Shown here: positions 29,101-41,711 of the stretch, in pieces
How positions within the stretch are numbered: the first letter of the stretch is position 1
Layout: each line of letters starts with the position of its first letter
Assembly (NCBI GenBank): GCA_905221615.1
Contig: CAJNDT010003279.1
Location: forward strand, 682,641-746,640
Direction: 5' to 3'
Source: Symbiodinium sp. CCMP2592
Lineage: Eukaryota; Sar; Dinophyceae; Suessiales; Symbiodiniaceae
Length of the DNA stretch: 64,000 nt
Position numbers and translations under genes: made by a program
Notes under the pieces: generated by a model
What the model was told of the DNA's origin: nothing
Databases searched by the model: none
Seen by the model: only the letters and a program-made list of their open reading frames with translations

Positions 29101-32100
29101 TTTTCTGGCCCTGGGCCACGGGGTTCCGCTCTTTCACGCAGGCAGGGTTTCGCGTTCAGGGTTTTTGGGTTTTTAGGGTTTCTAGGGTTTAGGTTTTTTG
29201 GGTTTAGGGTTTCTGGGGCGGTTTGGGATTCTGGATTTCGGGGTATTGCGTCTGCACAGCTTTGGGACGTCATATTACTTATTCATATGGCTTCAGCATT
29301 GAGGTAACTCTTATTTTCGATGTCTCGGATGCAAAGCGGTCCGTTTTGGGTGGAGTACTAAGTCATAGGATCTCAGGTGATCCCAGCATTCTAAACACTA
29401 GGACACTAGTTCTGCAGGCTTAAACCCCCAACGCCGACTCCCCTTAAACCCCTAGCGCCCACCAATGGAAAGTATCAGCCCAAAGCCCCAACAGCTCGCA
29501 ACCCGAAAAACCGGCATGTTTTCGGTTCAGGGTCTTTGTCCCAGGGGTTCAGTGTTTTAGCCTGTTGGGTTCAGGGCTTGAGGGTTTGAGTCTTTGAAGT
29601 TTGCAGTTCGGTCCGTGGCTTAGGCTCAGGGCTTGGTGGTTTTAGGGTTCCGGTATTTTGCTTTAAGTTTTTTGTGTGCGAATGATGGCCGCAGTCCCGT
29701 GACCAAAAAGCTTTCAGGATATCGGTCTAGCATTTAGGGTTAACCCAAACAATGTAGGAGCTAGCTTACTTATATCATGGACTCTATAGGTTTATGGATA
29801 TACTGTTTGCTCCCTATATAAACCTAAGGTACCTAACGTGTACGTCAAGGGTCGTCCAAGATCTGTAAACAGAATTTAACCCCTAAGACTAACCTCTGAT
29901 CCGTGAGCCCTACACCTCAACCTAAAAGTTCACAACCCGTATAGAACACATATGAGCTTTTTCTTTTCATTGCAGTCCTTGCATTTAAACGTTCACAACC
30001 CATATAGAATACTTCTGAGCTTTTTGTTTTAACTGCAATCCTTGCACATTGTTTCTTACAGAAGCCTCTGCAGCACCGCTAGTGGAGTTGGAACCCTTTT
30101 AGCCTTTTAGCGAACCCATTACAGACCATAACCCGAAACCCTAAACCCCTAAACCCTAAACCCCTAAACCCTAAACCCTCAACCCTACACCCCTAAACCC
30201 CTAAACCCCTAAACCCTAAACCCCTAAACCCCTAAACCCCTAAACCCCTAAACCCTAAACCCCTCAACCCTAAACCCCCGATATTTCGGGGCCTTCTCAG
30301 AAGGAGACGAGCTCCTCCGATCGAAGTCTCTCGACCGGGACAGCTACAACAGCGGAGACTGGCACCTTGCATACTCATAGGGGGCTCAGGGCGTTTAGGG
30401 TATAGGGTTTAGGGTTTACGGTTTAGGGTTTAGGGCTTTAGGGTATATATGGTATAGGGTTTAGGGTTTGGGGTGTTTATGGCAATTTGAAGGCATTGAG
30501 GGCTTAAGGGGTGTTTGAAAGGGTCTCAAGGGGTTCTTACGTTTAAGGCTCTAAGGCCCGTGTGCTGTAATCAAGTCTCCAGGGTGCCACTTCAGGGGTT
30601 CCTCAAACACTAGGACCCAGAGTAGGCCCTTATTCCCTTTTTTAGGGTTCAGGTTCCCTTTTAAGCCCCTTTAAACCAAAAAGGGCATCCTTTTTATGCT
30701 TGGGTTACTCTTGGGTCTAGAACATGTCTACAAAAGCTGAATGATTCTAGAACGGTTTCTTTCTAGGTGATATGAGGGTTCTAATAGGGCTTGCAGCTTA
30801 GGGTTTATTGGGTTTCGGGCTTTAGGGCCTGCAGGTTAGGCTCCCCTCTTGCATTGCTGACCTCCTTAGAATTTAAGCTTCTCCGGCACCCAAAGGAGTT
30901 TGGAAACTAGGCTATTTTCTTACGGATCCGCCCACGGGATGCTTTAGACATGGAGTTTAGGAGTTCTGGAAATACCTTAACCTAGAAGTAGCTACTATAA
31001 TTAAAGGTACCTGTGGGATTGTGGCTTGCTACAGTCAATGGTTCGGCCCCTGTGTTAGGAACATGCTGGCACACGTTGATTTTGCGAGACCGACCTTTAC
31101 GCAGGCCATCAGAAAGTATAGAAGCTTGAATAATTAGTTGGGGCCCCGACTTTCCGCAAATACATGGGTGTTGATGTAGTCAAGTTCCGCTTCTGATCAT
31201 GACCTGTGCTGCTTTGTGTCTAAAGGCTGGACTTCCGCGTAGGCCGATCTTTGAAGACATTTTTGAGTCGTATGGTATGCATATCTGTTCAGAAGAGACA
31301 ACAGTAAATACAAGCAAGGGTGCCCTCAACAAAAACAGCACAGTTAATGATCGTCTGTCAGCAGAAAACCTGTATCCACGATTTCTCGTTGCAGGATTTA
31401 GCTAGTGGGTTGTAGGCTTCTAGGACCCAAAGGCGTTTAGCAATGAAGGTTTTTAGGTACTTCGGGTTTCAGGATTATTGTTTAAGGTTTTAATGGTGTA
31501 GGGTTTAGGGATGCTACGCCCTCAGTTCTGACAGTTAAACCTAAGCCCAGGGCCCCTGATGCCCCTGATGCCCTGAACCCTACGACCCTCAGAAGGGTTT
31601 GCCTTTGAAGCTTCATCTACAAGCCCTCGAGGACCTCAAAAACCCGTGCCTGAATCCTAAAGGATCAAAAGAACAATGCCGAAAGAAATTCTGAGTTGTA
31701 GTCCTCGCAAGAATGGCGAAAATAGGGACAGCACGGACGGGTATGCGGCATGGTTCACCACGCGACGTGCTGTTTAGGAACCCAGTATAGTGCCCGAATG
31801 CTCAGACATCCACGCCTGCGGCAAGACGCCCGGGTTAAGGGTTTATAGGGTTTACCCAAAGGCCCCAAAGTAGTTCCTTTTTGGGATTACCTTATAGGAT
31901 TCTACATATGAACCCCCAAAAAGGAACTACTTTGGGGGGCCTTAGGGGTTGGGGACAGCATCGAGTCGATGATTCTGGGCTCGGAGCTCCCGGCCCCTGC
32001 TCACGCTTTTGCACCTTCTGCCTCCACCCGTCCCACCCTAGACCCTGTAGTTTTTTGTAATAATACCCTAGACATGCCAGAACGCATTAAGGAAGACCTT

Positions 32101-35100
32101 TCTGGTACGCTTGAAGACCCATGAGAGCCAAACAGCACTTCCCCTTTTGAAAGCCATTAATGAGGTTTAACCTCTTGGATTTCACGGGCGAGCGCTCTGC
32201 ATTCGGCACGGGGCTTCCAGTGCCCTGGGCGCAGTTACATGATACGGTTGATGATGTAGACCCTGCATTACCTTAGTGACCCTAGACTTTGGGAGTTGTG
32301 GTATGGGTAATGCAGGATTAACATCAACCGTATGTCAAGGATTTAGGGTGTAGGGTTGAGGGAGGGTACGAGGTTTCATCACTCACAAAGCTTTTTGCGA
32401 AGTCAGGAAGCCAGGCGAAGGGTACACCTCCTAGCAGTGACAGGGTTTGCCCAGTTGTTCGGCGTGCAGTTGAGAGAGTTTTCGCCATCATACAATGTGG
32501 AGACAGCCCTAACCCTATGCCTCCAAGGACCTTATAGTTAAGGAAGGCCCTAGACCCCTTAAGGACCCCCGATATAGCCATAGTCTCCTTAGGAACTATT
32601 TTTTGTTTTTGTTCATATAAAACCCAAGAGAAGATTAAACATATTTTTGTTGCATGGCTCTAAGGGGGTATAGAATAAGGTCCCCGGAAGCCTTGGGTAA
32701 GCCTTAAACCCCCCAAGCCGCAAACCCAAAACCCTAAACCCCAAGGCCTAAACCCTAAACCCAAAACCCTTAACCCCCCTAACCCTAAAACCCTAAACCC
32801 CAAGCCCTAAACCTTGAACCTAAAACCCAAACCCTAAACCCTAAACCCCAAACCCAAAACCTTAAACCCTAAACCCTAAACCCGAACAGGTCGCCGACAA
32901 GAACCGTGGGAAGTGGGACATGATGAGACCTCTCCTAAGAGATCCGCGCTTGCAGCCGACTCCCGTGGCTAACTTGCAAGTCTGTGGGCTTCAGGGTTTA
33001 GGGTATAGGGTTTAGGGTATAGGGTTTAGGGTTTAGGGGCTTCAGGGTTTAGGGTATAGGGTTTAGGGTGTAGGGTTCAGCCTAGACCCCCCCAACTACC
33101 CAGAGGCTCCATAGTAGTTCCTTTTTAGGATTATATACCTAATCCACCCCAAAAAAGAACTGCTATTGGGCCTCTGAGTACCCTCTAATACACCCCAAAT
33201 ACCCACTATTAAGGTCCACAGCGGCTCTATTGAAGGGCTTTTGGTGGGTCCTGGAGGGTTTCGGCTTTACATAGGCTTTGCGGCTGAGGGTTTGCGGATT
33301 TGGGGGTTCGGGGATTCAAGCCATGCCAATGCGTTCTTGTCTAAACATTCTTCTTGAGGCCGGGGTGTGGGGGGGTACCCAAAGCAAGGAGTTTGGGGTT
33401 GCGGTGTCAAGTTGCAGGATGAGTGCCGGGATTTCACCCGGGCTTGAGGGGTCCTTGCCGGAACCCTGAGGGCTTAAGTCAGTCTGCAGCTTCGGGATGT
33501 CCTTTTGGTGGTTGCAATGGTCCTAGCATGTGGTCATGTCTTGCAGATGGTCATATGTCATAAAACTGAAGAGTGGCATTTACCCTCAGGTTCCATGCGC
33601 CTTTAAAGTGACTACTTTAGCGCCAAAGCGTTTCCTATAATTTTCTTATAAGTCCTAAACACCAAAGCCCACACCCGAAGCCCTCAATCCGTAAACTCCG
33701 CAAACCTGTGCCTGTAACTTCTACTATATGGGAGTTTCCGAAAATAGGACCCCCAAAAAAGGTACCCCTAATTTTCGGAAACTCCGAAATGGGCACGTGG
33801 ATCCGTAGCTTAGCTCGGATTGCGATGAGCCACGTAAGGCGACCCATGTTAGTGAATTCGGGGTTTCGGGTTTGTACAGGACTTATAATGGAGTTTAAGG
33901 CTTACGGTACAGTGATTAGGGAATAGGGTATCAGGGTTTTAGGGTTTACCGTATATAGGACCCGGCTATGCAGAGCAGTGCCCCAAATAATGCCAGGATA
34001 GCTATTCCAGGATTGTGTGATTTCAGGTTTGGGGCTCAGGTCGTGGTGAAGCTCGAAGCCTGATGGGCGGTTGTCAAAACTATGGTCCCTTTTTGCGCAC
34101 TTTTTGGGTCCTTAATTTAGTTTAGGGTTTAGGGTTTCGGGTCCCTTTTTGAGTACCCTACATATTAAGTGCCGCACTATATATGGGACCCAAAAAGGCA
34201 CCATAATTTTGACAGCCGCCCTTATCAACAGATCAACCCTGAAGCTTCAACTCCAAGACCAACGACCCCAGCCACAGGCCAGCAGAGCTGCCCATCATCA
34301 GCCCATGGGTAGAGTTCCCTATGAACCCGTAAACTACTAGATCCTAAAACCCGAAACCCCTAACCCGACTTCCGGTAACCCCAGCTCACCCCCGGGCTGT
34401 TCGAGGGATCTATGCCACACATATACATACATACGTATACAATCGATCGTGTACATCACCAAATATTACATATGTATATATATATATATACACATATGTA
34501 TGTGTGTGCATATTTATCTATACATATGTGTATGTGTACATCTATATATATATATATATATATACTTGCTTAGTTAGATTTGCGTATCATGTCTGATCAT
34601 ACTCCCTCTAATGACACCGTTTATGCTTCTTGCAGCTCCCGCACGAGGAGATGGCCCGAGCCACCATCGCAAAATTCTGCGACTTGGAACAGGGGAGCGT
34701 GGGCTTTGGGTTTGGGGCTTTAGGGCCTAGGGTGTAGGGCTTTAGGGCCTAGGGTTTGGGGCTTTAGGGCCTAGGGTTTAGGGCTCTAGGGCCTAGGGTT
34801 TAGGGCTTTGGGGTTTAGGGCTTTAGGGTTTTAGAGTTTAGGGTTTAGGGGTTTGGGTTTAGGGCTTCCCAGAGATCCCAAGACCCCTTAATTAAGGAAA
34901 AAAAGCTTAAATCATAGTATGAAGCCCTTCTTGATTTGAGGTACACTACTTAAATAAGGGGTTTGGGTTTAGGGCTTTAGGGTTTATATTTAGTCATAGG
35001 GACCCTTGGGGGAGTAGGGGGAGGGGGGGTAGGGGGCCTTGATGCCCATAATAAGGACCTAGTAATGCCTATTTAAGGAAGTAGAGTCCCCTCCCCCTTC

Positions 35101-38100
35101 TAGGGGTCCCTATGATTTAGGGATCCTTAGGCTTTAAACACACTAATCACCGGATGATGTTACGGGGATTTCCTAGACCGTCCTTCTACTTCGACCCTCC
35201 CATTAGGCCCTAAATACCTACTACTAGGGGCTGTATATTTGCCTGTAAATTTCGGTACAATCTTGGCCCTGGTTTAGTGTATGGCTGAGTGTAAGTGTAT
35301 CGAATGCTGCTTTCATCTGCATACTGATCAAGGAGCAAATCCCGCACCCTAAAGCCCAAACTCTGCACCTTAAGCCGAAAAAGCTCAAGCAACAAAATCG
35401 ATTCGGGTAGATGCCAAACCCCTGAACCACAAGCCCCAAACCAGAAACCCCAAATCCCAGTCCCAGAACAATTGTCTTTGGAGAACCCAGAGACCACCAC
35501 CACAGTCTACTAGAGCCATTTACGACTATTTCATTCAACATGCTACCTGCTGAGGATAGTCTAATCCTCCCTCCATCAACCGGCAGAGTCGTGACACCCC
35601 AAAACTCGCAAAATGCCATAAAGCAACCCTATAAAAGTGCCGCACTGTCGTCTTCAAGCATGTTACAGCAAACCATAACAACCTGTAAACACCAGACCCG
35701 AAAACCTACACCCATACCTTCAGGGAGCTCGTGGTGGAGAACCCTCAGCCGTAAAACCTAAACCGTATTTAGAGGATCATGGGACTTAGTAAGTAGGTTA
35801 TAATTGGGGTCATAGGTCCCCTAAGTGGGGTTATCCTCATTATAACCTACTTATAACCTTACTTACTAAGTCCCATGAGCCTTGAAGTAAACCCCGAACC
35901 CTTGTCCCTAAACCTTGACGCTAACTAAACCACAAAGCACCCTAAACCCTGAACCTGAAACCCCCCCAGAGCCTGAACCTGGAAACCTCAGGCGAGCTCT
36001 TGGCTATCCGCAAGTCGACTGCTCTTTTCGGTCTCCGTGAGGCTGAGGAGCAGGGTTTAGGGTCTAGGGTCTTAGGGGTTTAGGTTTCAGGGTTTAGGGT
36101 TCAGGGTTTAGGGTTCGGGCTTTGGGGCTCAGGGTTTAGAGTTTCGGGCTTAGGGCTTTGGGTTAGGGAGCTCCGAGTGAAAGGCTTTTTTTAGCTTTGG
36201 GTGTTCGAGGTGTAGGACTGTAGGATGCGTAGGGCTTGAGTGTTGCTGTCGGGTTTTGGACGGCTTGGGTGTTGGGGTGAATGCCCAGTTTCTTTCAAGC
36301 ACAGTATCGTATACCCCAAATCCTGTTCTGGATGTTAAACCTTTATTGCCTATGGACCCAGATCCCCTGATTCTGGCTCTACTTGTTCTTATGTATACTT
36401 AGTTCCCCAATACCCCAACCTTTAAATCTTTTAGGTTCTTGTAGTTTAGTGGTAATGGGAAAGTTTAACCTTTCATGCTGCTTGTGGCTTCATGGGGAAG
36501 TACCTAAACCTTAAACCCTAAACCCTAAACCCCCTAAACCCCCTAAACCCCTAAACCTAAAGCCTAAACCCCCCACCCTAAACCCTAAACCCCTAAACCT
36601 AAACCCCCCCAAACCCTAAACCCTAAACCCTATACCCTAAACCCTAAACCCTCAACCCTCAAACCCTAAACCCCTATACCCTGAATGGGCCAAAGGTCCG
36701 AAGGTGGAAGCCTGAGCCTAAGAGCCAAGCCCTCGGCTCGGGTTTAGGGTTTAGGGTTTAGGGTTCAGCAGCTCTGACTTTGAAGATTTCACGTCAAGCT
36801 ATTTCTAGTCAAGCTATCTTCAAGAAGAAACCCCACCCGCCCAGAGAATCCCCTCACATTAGAATTAAGGGTTTTATTTCTTCTGGCATGAATTATTAAA
36901 TAATAACTTACATACAACTCCAAGACTTTTCATACCGTTCGTGTTTGCTATAGCAGCCACAGCCGTGGAGTTGATTTCATGTCCTAAACCCTAATGCCCA
37001 AACCGTAGCCCTAAACCCTGGGGGCCCAAACCCTAGGCCCTAAACAACGGCCCAAACCCTGGGGCCCAAACCCTAGGCCCTAAAGCCGGGCCCAAACCCT
37101 CGCCCTTTCCCCTAGTGCCCAAACCCTAGGCCCTAAACCCTAGGGCCCAAACCCTAGGCCCTAAACCCTAGTGCCCAAACCCTAGGCTCTAAACCGGGCC
37201 CCCCTACAACCCAAAGGCCCTAAACCCTAGAGCCCAAACCCTAACAAACCCTAGCCCAACCCTAGGGCCCAAACCCTACCCTAAACCCAAGCCCTAAACC
37301 CTACTGCCCAAACCCTAGGCCCTAAACCCTAAGGCCCAAACCCTAGGCCCTAAAACCCTAGTGCCCAAACCCTAGGCCCTAAACCCTATACGCTAAACCC
37401 TAGGGCCCAAAACCCTAGAGGGGGGGGGGAGGGAGGAGAGGGAGGGAGGGGGCACCCCAGGAGATTTTTTTTTTTGAAAAAGGCCTAGGCCCCCCAAACC
37501 CTAGGCCCTAAACGTAAAGCCCTAAACCTAGGGCTAACGGTTTAGAGCATCAGTGGCCACGAAGATTGATGAAGTGACCACGAAGATTGATGAAGTGACC
37601 ACGAGAAGATTGATGAAGTGACCACGAAGATTGATGAAGTGACCACGAAGATGGATGAAGTGACCACGAAGATTGATGAAGTGACCACGAAGATTGATGA
37701 AGTGACCACGAAGATTGATGAAGTGACCACGAAGATTGATGAAGTGACCACGAGGATTGATGAAGTGACCACGAAGATTGATGAAGTGACCACGAAGATT
37801 GATGAAGTGACCACGAAGATTGATGAAGTGACCACGAAGATTGATGAAGTGACCACGAAGATTGATGAAGTGACCACGAAGATTGATGAAGTGACCACGA
37901 AGATTGATGAAGTGATCAGCTGAAAACGTCAAGTGACCACGAAGCCATTAAGGTTTAAATTACTATAGGTAGAGAGTTTTAGGGGTTTAGGGTTTAGGGG
38001 TTAGGGGTTTAGGGTTTAGGGGTTAGGGGTTTAGGGTTTAGGGGTTAGGGGTTTAGGGTTTAGGGTTTAGGGGTTAGGGGTTTAGGGTTTAGGGGTTAGG

Positions 38101-41100
38101 GGTTTAGGGTTAGGGTTTAGGGTTTGGGGTTGAGTGTTCGGGGTTACGAGTTTGCTTAGTCTTGAGGCTGGAGCCTCAACCCTTTACCCAGCAAAGAATC
38201 CGTACTCTGCAATGCATGAATAATGCGAATAGTGCGGTAATGTAAGCACTATTGCTCAAGCAAGGGCTAGAGTCCATCGGGCTCTTTGACTCTGGCCACT
38301 CCTCATCTCCGGCACAGGACATCCTCACCAAGGTGAAGTTCCCCGGCTGTGGCCGTCATCAAGTGCCGGGCGTGGTGATGATGGAGGCCGGTTTGGGAAT
38401 CAATCGTGGGCCAAGGTTGCTTTCCCAAAGGCTCCATTTACCTTTATAGCAGATACTTCAGGCCCTAAAGGGGTTCCTATATAGGTACTTTCAGGCCTAA
38501 GTATATACTATATTGGGACATGGAGCCTTAGGGTTTGGATTATCTAGATCTCGTTGGATCGTTTCTCTGGATGCCCATATTGACGCCCAGCCGAGGCCCT
38601 AAAGCCCGAAAGCCTCATAAATCAACCATTAAAGAAAACTGAGTAGGCAAACAAACAAATAGATATGTACATGCATATCATATACATCAGTATATATATA
38701 TATATGTACATATTATACTTGTATTCATATTTAGACATATAATAGTAGATCCCAAAACCCGTTTCCAAGCATTATGGCCGCTGTGCCGATCCCTACAAAA
38801 GCATGGAACCTAAGAAGCGTGCAAGGTGACCAACGGAAGGGCTGCTGCTGGTCCGAATGCAGGTGCCGGTTGAGCATTTGCACGGTTTGTGTCCGTGATT
38901 CTTCTGCTTCTTCTTACTACTCTTCGTCGAGCAGCAGCAGCAGCAGCAGCAGGAGGAGGAGGAGGAGTAGTAGTAGGAAAAGTCGAGTAGCAGCAGCAGT
39001 AGTGGCTCTTGGTACTGTTGTAGCAGGAGCAGGAGTAGGGGTAGGGGTAGGGATAGGGGTAGGGGTAGGAGTAGGCGCAGGGGTAGGGGTAGGAGGAGGG
39101 GGAGGAGTAGGAGTAGCAGTAGGTGTAGGCGTAGGCGTACGGGTAGTGGTAGGAGTAGTATAGTAGGAATAGGAGTAGGAGGAGGAGTAGTAGCAGTAGT
39201 ACGATTACTGCCACGACGACGGCGATTAGGGGCTCGAACGGCGCATTTTTGGATGTGGGTGATTTTGGCTGATACACACCATATCCTGATGCCTGCGGCC
39301 CATACTGTACCCACATAAATATGAAGAGTGCTGCAGGCTACTTATAGAAGGTTATACTGACAGTGCTGTACATTTCAGGGTTTAGGTTTTATTAGCAGTG
39401 CTAATAAAATATTGCTGTGGGGTTCGAGTTTGGGGTTGTGCTGACTGTGCCACTAGTGTTGTAGGGCTGTGCCTGGCGCCAAAGGCCATGAACCACCAGA
39501 ATCTTGACGACAACCTCATAAAGTACATCTAAACCCTGGCCCACATTTGCCCCCGATGCAAGGCCTACCATTGTGCGACCAGTATGCGCGCGTGGTGGTG
39601 GTCTTTTCGTCCCGGCCCTCGCCCGTGCGGATACCCGTACCAGAGCCTCGGCGCAGGGATTGCTCCCACGACTGCTTCCAAATTTAAGCCCTAAATCAAA
39701 CCGTCTAAATCCCAAACTGCGGCGCCGCGCAAGCATAGGGCAGTTGGGCTATCTACTTGCTGGCACCTGAACTTCTTGGAGGGGCCCCTAAACCCTAAAT
39801 CCATGATGCTGGCAACGCTTCAGGCTCCTCGGACTGCGACTGCGACTAAAAGCCGACAGGCCCTAAACCCTTCGCGGATCCGCTGGGAGATGGATGCACA
39901 TAAGCAACACCCGACTCTGAACCCCTAAACCACCCCAAATCCTTCCCCTGTCTATCTCAGGTTACTCATGGGACTCGTAGTGGTGAGGAGGAGGAGGAGG
40001 AGGAGGAGGAGGGGGTAGGCCCATACTTCCTAAAATCTTAAGCCTCAGTAGACCTTTTTTCAAGGGTATTAACGGCCTCATACCCCCTGCCCGTAAACCC
40101 TAAACCTTAAACCGTGCCCCCTTACCCAGAGAGCCCAATACCCCTTAATTATAAGGAATATAGCCTAAATCATAGTATGAAGCCCCTAATGATTTAAGGT
40201 ATATTCCTTAATTAAGGGGTATTGGGCTCTCTGGGCAAGGGTCCGTATGATTCCCCGAACGACCAGAAAAGATCGCCAAGGCCAGCAGTTCCACTGGCAC
40301 TTTACAGCACCCGGGCACAAAATTCAGAGCTGTTGATCTTACCTTCGGTTAGTAGGGAATGGAAGAATGGCAGTAATAGTAGATATAATTATACCCTGCT
40401 CCTCCATTCCCTACCAACCAAAGGTAAGAAATCTGATAATACAATCCTTTCCATAAGACTGATGCTTGTGGTTAACGGCTTGCATGTAGAGCTAGACCGG
40501 CAATTTCGACGTTGCTCACAGTCTTGGTGTTGCTGCAAGTCCGGATCGCGAGGTGTAGTTTGACCAAAACCGAGGATTACCTTAGGGAGGGCTTCTTTCA
40601 GGGGCTTGCTTTGGCTTCCGAGATTACAAATTTAGATGCTGTTCTAAAGCAGGACTCTGGGACTGAATGTTTAGAAAACACCCAGAGAGCCCAATACCCT
40701 TTAATTAAGGAATACAGCTTAAATCCTAATATTAATCCCCTAATGATTTAAGGTATATTCCTTAATTAAGGGGTATTGGGCTCTCTGGGCAGACTTTTGC
40801 TTTTGGGCTGAGGGTTGTAGATCAGGTCATGGGGATTCAGGTTGGATCAGATTCCACATTTCTCAAAGCCGCAGTCTTCCAACATCGTCCTAGAACGTTG
40901 TAGCTTTGGTAGAACAGGGCCCCTTGTCCTGAATGCCTTGTATGCGTCATTGCTTGATTAGAGCCTATTGACATGAAAGCTCAATGTATGTTGACCCCTG
41001 CCAGTCATTGGAGTATACTATATACTGCCGCTCTTGGTTCAGGTGGTCTGTGGACCCCTGCCAGTCATTCGAGTATACTGTATACTGCCGCTCTTGGTTC

Positions 41101-41285
41101 AGGTGGTCGGTGTAATTCTTTCAGAATGATCATATGAGTTGAAGAAAGTCTGCATCAGAGGGGCAAGGTACAATCTAACCGAGGCTACACTACAGCTTTG
41201 TACAATGAACTGTCCAGCAGCAGGAACGATGAAACGCTGAAACGTGAATCTACTGCCGTGAAGCCACACTAGCAGTTTGATACCG

Positions 41286-41316
<31 letters not shown>

Positions 41317-41547
41317 GGAAACCCTACTTGAGTGCGCTATCCTAAACGCTCGACAGTAGACGCACCACGATACTCCAATCTAGTGCCCCAGGGCGCTCCC
41401 AAACTGAATCATACTAATTCCCTGAAGACTTCATCCCTATAAAGACTCCCCCACAACACCCGCTGAAGGATCGCTTAAGGTTAAAGGATCCCCTCAGACT
41501 CAAGGATACCTGTAAGGGTCAGCTCCGAGGCTTCCCTATCACATGGC

Positions 41548-41606
<59 letters not shown>

Positions 41607-41678
41607 ATATATACATACATACATATATATATATACACATATGCATACATATATATATATATATATACATATATACAC

Positions 41679-41711
<33 letters not shown>

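Noticed and set aside
31944-32010. GC-rich segment reading [16 protein letters not shown], a possible extra exon
   Set aside because: Exons 23 and 24 already join in phase across this region with the correct family spacing.
37978-38130. CRISPR-like regularity
   Set aside because: The units are TTTAGGG variants without unique spacers.
38793-39316. Open frames of 129-173 codons on both strands (Gly/Val-rich, Leu-rich)
   Set aside because: Products of the GCA/GGA/GTAGGG tract; low complexity on both strands.
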